NCBI GenBank assembly: GCA_002682825.1
Contig: NOKP01000007.1
Span: 1,364,001 to 1,428,000 of the forward strand
Length of the DNA: 64,000 nt
DNA from: Neonectria sp. B-13
Lineage: Eukaryota > Ascomycota > Sordariomycetes > Hypocreales > Nectriaceae
Reading direction: 5' to 3'
Shown: piece after piece, positions 55,608 through 64,000 of the stretch
Layout: each line of letters opens with the position of its first letter
How positions within the stretch are numbered: the stretch's first letter is position 1
Translations under genes and position numbers: made by a program
The notes under the pieces: model-generated
Seen by the model: only the letters and a program-made list of their open reading frames with translations
Database searches by the model: none
Told to the model about the DNA's origin: nothing

Positions 55608-58600
55608 ATGGCGATTCCCTATACGATCGAGTCCTCCTTCATCAACGTGGGCATCGGCGATGGTGCAGTCCATCCCCTGCTAGACCATACCGATCCGCAA
55701 AAGCAAGTCGCAGTTGTTCATATCTCGGCCAATAACAATGGCGTTGAAGGAGAATCAAAGAAAATTGATCTTCAGCCCCCAGGGCAGGACGAGTCGATAC
55801 GTTTCCGAGGCGCCAACTATCAACTTGCGGCGCAAGACGACGGCCGCGCTGACAGTTTCAATATTGAGACTTTCAAGACAAAATGTATAAAGAAAGAAAA
55901 GAAGACGACAAATTTTATGCGGATGAAGAACAGAAAGGACAAGAAGAAAGACAAACAAAAACAAAAACAGCAAGGTCCTTCCAGTGAAAATCAATTCTCA
56001 CAAGTCTTCAAGATGGCCGAGACGGAGACCCTTGACCTCCGCGCGTCTACAAACGACATGTTTCTCGCGGCAGCAACATCTCCGGCAGAGGATTGGATCA
56101 CCAAATTCTTCGTTAACGACCTGAAGCGTGTGACCTCACTGCCGAGTCAACTTATCCAGTTTGTCCAACAATCCCCAGCACCTGGTTGCACTCGTTGGCT
56201 CTCTACCCTATTTGGCGACGCTGATACCACGGTCAAGTTTGACGGCACAAGCGACTCTGGCGGTGTTCAGATCGACTACATTACACTTGAAATAAGGTCT
56301 CCCAGCAATAAGAACTCCAAAGACACACCAATCCTTGTTTTCAGCTCGTCAGATGCCGCCAGAAAAGGCCAATTTGGCCAAGACGCAATCAGCCCACAGA
56401 CCAAGCTCGGCTTTGACACGAGAATGGAAGGCATGGTGCTCGGTCTGACCAGCAAGACCGGCTTCTCCTTTGCAGACTTTGTCAAAATTCTGCATTTTGA
56501 ACTCGCACCCTGGTTAGATGTGACTCTTCAAGGAGTTCTGCTACTGCCGCACACCCCGTCAGGTTCGCCACTTGGGCGGTCTGGCATATGGATCGTACCG
56601 GGTAGTAGCACGAGAGTTTACTTGCGTCTTGAGACCATCCCGGACCCCTCGTCCCCAGGCATAAAAGAACTTACAGATCTCCTTTCCAACGACCTAGGCT
56701 CTCTGACCAATGTTGTCATTCGAGGTACCTCTATCCAGGAGACCTTGTCTGGCGAGAACCCTGACAAGGAGTTGGCTCTTGAAGAAAAAGGGGTTTCTGG
56801 GAATGTCTATGAGGGAAAGTCTTCGATCAAAACGACATCGTCCTTGAGCCTCGAGGCAACTGTTAAGCTCGGATCTGATGCTTCAGCCTTGTTCCAGTGC
56901 AAAGCTGGCATCACCTTTACCCAGCAGGGATTCCAGTTGAGACTTAAGTTGGCAAGAGAGTCCAACTTGTTAGAGAAACTCTTCACTTGGCTTGCTGCTA
57001 AACTTGGGTCTGCGGGCACAAAGTCGGTCGCGGAGACTCCAGAGTCACTCGGGAAAGGTTTAGGCGACTTGATATCTCGTGTCGCGTCTAGCTTTACCCT
57101 TAACGACGTTGTACTTGGGTTCTCAAAGGAAAAGAAACTGATCTCATGTTCAATCGGCATAGAGATGCTGTTAGATTGTGGAAGACAAGGGAAACAAGTG
57201 CCCGTCTTGACTTCCTTTTTCTGGAACTCGGACTCTTTTGTCCTCAACGGCCAGTTGTATGATCCTCTGATATACCCGCCTATCCCAAAGGAACTTCACC
57301 CTTTGCGGGAAGACATCCATGAAATTGATGTGCCCAATGAGGGAGATGCAATTTGGATTCCCGCCCTTCTCGGTCTGCAAGATGCCAAGTTTCCGGCTGG
57401 CATTCCCGATTTCATCATGGCAGCCAAAGTGGCCTTGTCACACCAGGAGGGGTCCACGACTATCATGGTTGAGGGTAGTCTACAATGCAGCCCTGCAGCT
57501 CTCTCCGAAGATAAGGTTAAGAGCAGCCTGCCAGTCATTTGGTTCGATGAGCTCTACCTGTTCCTTGAAGCTAAGTACGGCATCGATAAGAGTGCTTCAT
57601 CCGAATTTAGCCTACTATTTCGCGGACTTGTCACCCTCGAAAGTGCCCCAGACCATCTCTCGGCCGATTCCAGCATTGAACTCGACGTTAGGGTAGAGTA
57701 CACGGGTAGCCGAACCGAGTCTAGATGGGGCATATCGGCTGAGGTATCCAACGTTCGCATCGCCAACCTGTACGAGCTGTTCGCTCAGGATGGCGCCGAC
57801 CATGCCATCATGGACATCATGTCTCAGGTGGTGATCTCGCATGCTGGTATGAAATACGAATACTACAAGGGCCAGCCTAGTCAACTTGTCATTGTCAGTA
57901 TTGTGTTGTTAGGCCCGTTGACGCTCGACTTGACATATATGCACGACGGGGGAGGTTGGAATTTTATCGCAAAATTGTCCGATAGACCTCACGAGAAGCC
58001 TATTGTAGCGAACCCGAAGCTTGGCGACATCCTTGCAAGCTTAATCGGTGACGATGAATCGCTCCCTGATTTCATCAAAAACCTCGAGGTTCCGGCTGAC
58101 AAGGTTGAGCTGGATCTTGGCTGCTCCAGCAAAACGGTCGAAGGGACCAAAGGCGAGCCTGGGAATACGTACGCTGTCTTCAGTCTCCGAGTAAGCGTCG
58201 GCTCCCTCTCCGCCACCTTTGCCCAGCTACGGCCATACGATGGACCTGTTATTCAGGGCCAGACACCCACTGCTGGCAGAGTGCTTCGCTTTGAATTGTC
58301 TGGGAAGCCCTGGGTTGAGCATATCCCAGTCATTGACAGTATAACGCTGCCGTTTGATCAGCTCGGTATCGTCTGGGCGAACCGAAATATCTCAGCTGAG
58401 GAAATGAGTATCCTCAACTCGGAAGCATTCCCTGTAGAACGCCCTCTTCTTGTCAAAGAACCCACGAGAAACGGGAAGGGTGAATCCGGCAAACCTTCAA
58501 AGCCGCCCAGCCTTGCCGCGGGCTGTCACTTTCAGCTATGTCTTCATGACCAAAGCACTCCGACGCTCCTTTTGGATTACGTCCAAGGACAAAAGTCGAA

Positions 58601-61039
58601 GAAGAGCCAGGAAATGGAGAAAGCGTCCGAATGCGGGAGCCATGAGCCACAGGACAACAAACCACTAGAAGTAGAAGTGTCAGACACGGCTGTGGCACCC
58701 ATGTCCAAGACGATCGGTCCCCTCACGATCCAAAACTTTGGTCTTCGGGTCGACAATCTCAACACAGTTGTCGTGATACTCGATGCCTCTGTCCACCTGG
58801 GCCCGGTGACATTTGCACTGCTTGGCTTCTCCATCAGCATCGACCTCGCTAAGGTAAAATCTCTCGATAGCCTCGTGAACATAACACCTAAGGCCGATGT
58901 CCGGGGCATGGCTGTCAGCTTTGAGAAGCCGCCCACCCGACTCACCGGCATGTTTATGAAGTTCGACATACAGGATGAGGTTACCCAGGAGCTGGTCAAA
59001 GGCTATAAGGGTGCCATCGCCGTCGCTCTGGGAGCGTGGTCGGCCATGGCCGGCGGCGTGTACCAGGAACGCGCGGCGTTCAAGTCTCTATTTGTCTTTG
59101 GACTCGTGCAAGGATCCATTGCCGAGTTTGGATGCGCCGAAATCAATGGGATCACTGGCGGCTTCGGATACAACTCCCATATGGAACTACCGGGAATCAC
59201 AGAAGTGGCAGGTCACCCTTTCATTGCGTTGAACAGGCGCTTGAAAGAGCCCAAGGGGGGCGTCATGGAACAGCTGATGGATTTAACTAGTGGCTCAGGC
59301 GGAAAACAGTACATCAGTGGTGTCAAGGACTCTTTGTGGCTGGTTGCTGGTGAGAGCATCATCTCACGGTCGTAAGTGTAACAACCTACTGACAAAACCA
59401 CAGGCGTCGGAATCAAGGCCTTGCAGCTCCTCGATGTATTTGCCATATTTGCTCTTGATATCTCGGCCGAGCCCAAGTTTAGCATCATTGCGCAGGCGAC
59501 GGCAGTCTTTCCAAGGAAACTCAGCATGCTGGGCGACGGTGGAGATCCTCTCGACAAAGCATTCCTGGTGCTCGACCTCGGTATCGTTGCGAGTGTTGAC
59601 CCCACTCACGGCCTCGTCATGGCAGCAGGGGGGCTCACGCCGCGCTCCTTCATCCTCGACCGATCGTGTAAGACCACCGGCGGTTATATGCTCGCTTTTT
59701 TTCTGCCAGGTAATGAGCATGAGGGCGACTTTGTCTTCACTGTCGGCGGCTACCATCCTGAATACAAGCCTCCATCTCACTACCCGCCGGCTCCGCCACG
59801 CGTCGGCATCTCGTGGGAGTATGATAGTGAGATGCGTATCTCAGGAGAGGCTTACTTTGCCATCACGCCTCAGTGTGCTATGGGGGGAGGTCGCCTAGAC
59901 ATCGTGATTAACAAAGGCTGGATGCAGGCCAACTTCAGCGCGTACACAAACTTCTTCCTCCAGTTCCACCCATTCTGGTTCGATGTTGACGTCTGCATCA
60001 ACTTCTACGCTTCGGCCAGCATCGGCAGCGGCTTGTGGTCTATTCACTTCGGCCCTCTCGAGTTCAGCGCCACGTTGAAGATTCATGGCCCCCCCATGGC
60101 TGGCCAAGCGACACTTCACATGTGGCGTTGGGACGTTACTATCTACTTTGGACTGCCACCAAGCCGTCCCCAGCGACTCGATCTCGGAGAATTTTTGCGA
60201 ATGATCAAGAATCAAAGCCCAGACGACAAGGAAAAAAAGTCAGACTACCTGTTTAGTATTACAAGGGGACTCATTATGCCGGAGAACGCAGACGAGCTAG
60301 CGGGAAGCGCCAACGATCCACTCAAGACGATTGATGTACGGGGAGCCAATCTACAGTTACTGGTGGAAACCCGCGTGCCGGTGAGGACCGCTAAGATAAA
60401 CATGAAGCCGGCGAAGCTTCGTGAGTCGGAGGAGGAGTCCAAGAATATTGATCCCAAGATCTACATGGCTCCCATGGAAATGGAGGAGGCGATTACCATG
60501 TCGGAGCTCACCATTACGTTGACGCAAGTACAGGCCGAGACAAGGGGTTCAGTGTCAGAGATTCAACTGGTGGAAACTCCAGTACTAAAACAGATGCCCC
60601 CCGCGCTATGGGGTCCGTGTGAGTTGCTACTTGGCCCTCGATTGTGGTGTATGTTGCTAACGAACATCTAGATCGTGAGAATTTGAGTGAACAGTCCAAC
60701 GCTCCAACACTAACGCATGTAATGGGATACTCGATTGAAGTAGATTGCGGTCACAAGTCAATGGAAAACTTGCCTGCTTTCTCGCCTATTGGAATGTATA
60801 CAGAAGATGTCGTGCCAGAAGACAAGATCCCGACTGTTAGGTCGGTGGAAAAGCCATTCACTACCCACCGTTTTCTGCCACCGGGGATAGAGCCAACTCC
60901 GAAGGAAAAAGAGAAGACAGAGCGGGACAAGTCGTTCGAGGAAGCGCTCAAGTCTTGGGCAAGCTTCCAGCAGCAATTTTCGAATGGTGGGAGAGACAAA
61001 GGGTTATCTGTACCAAAATTGTTTGCACAAGTGCCTTAA
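55608..61039 (+). CDS. Giant protein C (1774 aa), DUF6603-like
   Basis: Exons 55608-59349, 59404-60618 and 60672-61039 (introns 54 and 53 nt, GT-AG, branch sites CTGAC and CTAAC). The joins restore WLVAGVGIKALQLLDVFA and WGPYRENLSEQ. The protein is dominated by alternating hydrophobic/polar strands, suggesting a very large beta-rich fold. The segment from about residue 1080 to 1480 (FGLRVDNLNTVVVILDASVH, FGYNSHMELP, KFSIIAQATAVFP, GDFVFTVGGYHPEYKPP, FALDIS, WSIHFGPLEFSATLKIHGPP) resembles the domain catalogued as DUF6603, reported in bacteria and fungi without assigned function. The name is from memory. A Lys-rich insert at about 90-122 (DKKKDKQKQKQQ) looks like an added loop or nuclear signal. 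The acidic/Lys-rich C-terminus is probably disordered. No enzymatic motif is seen. Confidence 0.85.
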
Positions 61040-61296
61040 GCACCAAGGGTGGGCTCAGCCCCCTGAACTTCTTGCGGTTAAGAGTGTCTAGAGGTTGTCT
61101 TGTTTATCTCTAGCAATGAAGAGGGCTTATGCACCTTCGTTTCGCTCATGGTCGTCGTCTCTTCGATCATATTTCAACTACAGACAAGGGACTATAACAA
61201 CGACAAGCAGTGCGTTTCGCCTGAAGAGCAAGAGCTGATAGGATCGAGAAGTTAGCGGATTTTCCAGTGACACAGTCGCGATCCAAACGACCTACG

Positions 61297-62898
61297 CTAA
61301 ACAGCAGCTTCAGCGTGGGTGTCTGAAGACAATAACTTGGATATACCATCTTTCGCCTTTGTCTGTTCCACCAGGTTCCGTCCCACCGCCCACTGAGTCT
61401 CTATAATAACCTGTCCGCTCCCATTGGGCCCTCTCGGTGCACCAAGCAATACATCGTTGCTCTTCATCAACCTTTTCAACCCGGAAATGCCATCCATCAG
61501 CATCTCCTCCCTCACCGAGTCTTCAAGCGGCCCTCGGCCGGAGAACAGCCCATCGGGCCTCGCGTCATCCTCGTTGAAGCTACTTAAGAAGAGCAGTGGC
61601 AACTGCTCATAGTTATCATCCCAAAATTCGGTGAATGATTCGTTTCGTTCGGCGTTGATATCTTCCAGTAAATCGAAAAAGGCGCCATAACTTTTGACCT
61701 GCCAATCATTGTCCTCATGGTGTCCCGAGCACTCAGCACCTTCTTTGCAGAGCCACCAGCCTGTCTTGGTCTTTTGGTGAAAAACGTGGAATAGTCGCAG
61801 GCCGAGATTCCAGAGATAGATGGTGGCTTCTGGGCAGGTGTACTTGACGCCGCGGCCCTTGCCTATCGCCTTTCTCGCCTTGCATTCAGCACAGGGCCCG
61901 GGCTGTTTCGGAAACGGGACATAGGCCGCCGCGATGTCGAGATTTGAGAGGTAGTTTGGTTCTTTACGTGGCTCGTCCATATGCTGCCATACCATCTCTC
62001 GGACCTCAGCAGGGACCCCGGCCATGAATAGGATTCTCTTCAAGAGAGAGATCTTTTGCTTGGTGATCAACGACTTAGCGATATGCCGTGCATCGAAGAT
62101 GAATTGCCGTGAGCGCTGGAGGACTTCTACTGCTTGACAAGACTCTTCGCACGCGTCCCTGCCAATGGTGCGGTAGAGGCGGTCTTCACGGATTGGACCA
62201 TCGGTTCCGACACACTTCCAGAGTAGTTTCTCGGTTTCCTCATCGCTAATTTCTGGGTATCTTCCCGTGAAGGGCTTCCAATGTGGCTCACCATCCGGAG
62301 CCGACCAGAACCAGCGTCTGCCTTGGGCTCCATCTGCCAACACGAGCTCCTCCGGTGAGAGCCCCTGGACGAGCTCTAAATGGCGAAAGGTATCGTTGCT
62401 AGACCCTTGAGGTTTCACGGTATAGTCGGAAAAGACCCAGTTGAATTCGTCGGACTTGTCACCATTTTTCCAAATCCTCTTCAACGGCTCGAGGAGAGCG
62501 TCATCTATTGTGACGCAAAACTCATACAGGAAGGCCGAGGCCCCAGGGGCTTTGCTCTCGCTGAACCTCAGGTTGAGCGATCGATCATGGATAAAGGCGC
62601 TGGCAAGGTAAAGATACAAGCGTGCAGAGATGAAATCGCCATTTGGGAACTTAGCGAGCGCATCTATGGGCTCGAAGAAACTGTGGTATGCCTCGACAAT
62701 GGTCTTGTTTGGGGCGGGCGGGTGTCCTCTTCGCTCGGTGAGCTGGATGATGGAGTTGTAGAGCCTTAGCAGGAGCACTTTCGTCGCGGTAGCCGTGTCG
62801 TCATGTTTCGTTATGTTGGTCAGTTGGTTGATGTCATCCGCCAGTCTGGAGCTGACCGTGGCCAGGTTCTTGAAGAGCTTTTTGTCCGACTCCATCAT
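61297..62898 (-). CDS. Uncharacterised protein D (533 aa)
   Basis: Long single reading frame ending tail-to-tail with gene C, 257 nt apart. The frame extends upstream only to a GTG, so the first ATG (62898, MMESDKKLFKNL) is chosen. An upstream exon remains possible because GTAGGT and CCTAG flank a short stretch just before it. Visible features: N-terminal helical part (TKVLLLRLYNSIIQLTERRG), a central FMAGVPAEVREMVWQHMDEP reminiscent of the LPxEVRxxIW box of many fungal unknowns, a C-x-x-C pair (GPCAECKARKAIG) with a further Cys 16 residues on (KYTC), and a CKEGAECSGHHED stretch that could bind zinc. No known family is recognised. It is likely fungal in origin, unlike A and B, and may not belong to the module. 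Confidence 0.72.
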   Translation of the reverse strand: MMESDKKLFKNLATVSSRLADDINQLTNITKHDDTATATKVLLLRLYNSIIQLTERRGHPPAPNKTIVEAYHSFFEPIDALAKFPNGDFISARLYLYLASAFIHDRSLNLRFSESKAPGASAFLYEFCVTIDDALLEPLKRIWKNGDKSDEFNWVFSDYTVKPQGSSNDTFRHLELVQGLSPEELVLADGAQGRRWFWSAPDGEPHWKPFTGRYPEISDEETEKLLWKCVGTDGPIREDRLYRTIGRDACEESCQAVEVLQRSRQFIFDARHIAKSLITKQKISLLKRILFMAGVPAEVREMVWQHMDEPRKEPNYLSNLDIAAAYVPFPKQPGPCAECKARKAIGKGRGVKYTCPEATIYLWNLGLRLFHVFHQKTKTGWWLCKEGAECSGHHEDNDWQVKSYGAFFDLLEDINAERNESFTEFWDDNYEQLPLLFLSSFNEDDARPDGLFSGRGPLEDSVREEMLMDGISGLKRLMKSNDVLLGAPRGPNGSGQVIIETQWAVGRNLVEQTKAKDGISKLLSSDTHAEAAV

Positions 62899-62959
62899 CT
62901 CATCTCCTAGGTGAGTGCAGTCAAATACGGGGGTCACCTACCTGTTAAATAAAGTCAGT

Positions 62960-64000
62960 TCGACTCTGTTTAATTATAACAAGCTTAGAACGGCCCGCGA
63001 TGCGAGCATTGAGGTTTTGCCATAGCCCTACTTTTGTAAAAATTCCAGCCAATAAGAGGCCATATGCACATAGGAAATTTCCACACCACCAAATCGCGAA
63101 ATCACCCACTTTTTTTCCCTTCCTTTTCCTTCCTTCCTTATCATATTGTCTATAGCTGTAAGTTAGCCCCCTAATACCTCATTATACAATGCAAATACTA
63201 TGCCAGTAATGCCTTTATCAGCTTCAGCTGCTAATTATGGTTATAATGATGTTACTTTCATTGTATATTACAATTGCATGCATATACACAATCTCACTCC
63301 AAATCCACCTACCTCTTTATACCTAGCCTCTATCTTACCTAATGGAGTATAGCTTTATGCAGTATTATAAATATGTATTAATATATATTAGTAGATTAAT
63401 AATAATTAATGAAGACCCTATAGAGCCTTAGGGTCTTAACCCTAATGTAGAATTGTAGTATAATGTTATAACTGCCTATAAAGAGACTATAACTGTTAAT
63501 AAAGAGACTATAGCTATTGATGAACTTATTATAGCTATTGATAAACCTATTATAGTTACTAATAAAGAGACTATAGTAAAGGGTATAATAGAGCTTATAC
63601 CTATAGTTATATAATAACTTAGTATAGAGCTTAATGATAGTCCTATAACCTAGTAGTTAATACTAAAGAAGTTTATAACTATAAATACTATTATACTAAA
63701 GAAAATAGCTTTAGCTAGAGTAGAAAACTCCTTTATATAAGGTTAGAAAGTGTTTATAAAGTAATTTAGTTATAAATATACTTATATATTTAGCCTAATG
63801 TTTTCTATAGTAGATTGTAGTATTTAACCTATAATAATAAACCTCTTTAAACCCTAATATGTAATTATAATCGATTTGACTAAGAAGTAAATATATATAA
63901 CTTTAATCTAGTCTTTATAAATATATATTAATATATATATAATAGATAGATACTAGATATATTATATAAAATACTATAATAAGTAAAAAGTTTAATATAG
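62960..64000. repeat. AT-rich, TpA-rich block, probable RIP-degraded repeat
   Basis: Composition changes abruptly at about 63.0-63.2 kb. To the right the sequence is overwhelmingly A+T, dense in TA dinucleotides and nearly free of CG and CA/TG, and every frame is closed by stops. In Pezizomycotina this is the appearance of a transposon remnant after repeat-induced point mutation, often at chromosome ends or in accessory regions. The element type cannot be identified, and it continues beyond the window. Confidence 0.75.
63480..63577 (+). repeat. Imperfect 21-bp tandem repeat in the AT-rich block
   Basis: Four 21-bp units (63480-63500, 63501-63521, 63522-63542, 63543-63563) and a partial fifth, each of type AAAGAGACTATAGCTATTGAT. 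Twenty-one bases equals seven codons, and one frame stays open across all units, giving a degenerate seven-residue peptide repeat (NKETITV-type). It may be a relic of a repetitive coding region. Confidence 0.7.

Overview
The window reads as nuclear chromosomal DNA of a filamentous ascomycete (Pezizomycotina, most likely a Sordariomycete; species not determinable). Support: short GT-AG introns of about 50-85 nt with CTRAC-type branch sites in most genes, fungal families (Zn2Cys6 regulator, LaeA-like methyltransferase, SatP/Pth11-like rhodopsin-domain protein, methylcitrate-cycle enzymes), and a sharply AT-rich, TpA-rich right end of the kind left by repeat-induced point mutation. A run of exactly 100 N marks a scaffold join in a draft assembly.

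Left part (0-24.6 kb): a secreted GH16 hydrolase, a four-exon MFS transporter, COP9 signalosome subunit 2 (with an apparent GC-AG intron), an unusually long otubain-type deubiquitinase and a LaeA-like methyltransferase. Two very long gene-free tracts, 8.2-16.0 kb and 18.4-23.2 kb, flank the otubain. Both show strong strand asymmetry and are studded with 5-10 bp tandem repeats.

Middle part (25.5-39.6 kb), metabolic: a type I glutamine-synthetase-like ligase, an SDR oxidoreductase, a divergent pair for mitochondrial 2-methylisocitrate lyase and 2-methylcitrate synthase sharing a 1.26-kb promoter (propionyl-CoA detoxification), a GNAT acetyltransferase and ornithine aminotransferase.

Right part (40-64 kb), accessory in character: a seven-helix rhodopsin-domain membrane protein, a 72-residue Cys-rich protein with a clear TATA promoter, a Zn2Cys6 regulator, and then three giant uncharacterised proteins, here called A (1122 aa, minus), B (1319 aa, plus) and C (1774 aa, plus; DUF6603-like). 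A and B diverge from one 596-bp promoter holding two palindromes and a CRE-like site. A, B and C look like one functional module with counterparts, from memory, among uncharacterised bacterial proteins. A fungal-type unknown (D) follows and the window ends in the AT-rich block. The A-B-C module, with its neighbouring regulator, is the best candidate for an undescribed system.

All exon structures below were worked out by hand from splice consensus, reading-frame continuity and protein-family continuity. No searches or transcript data were available.
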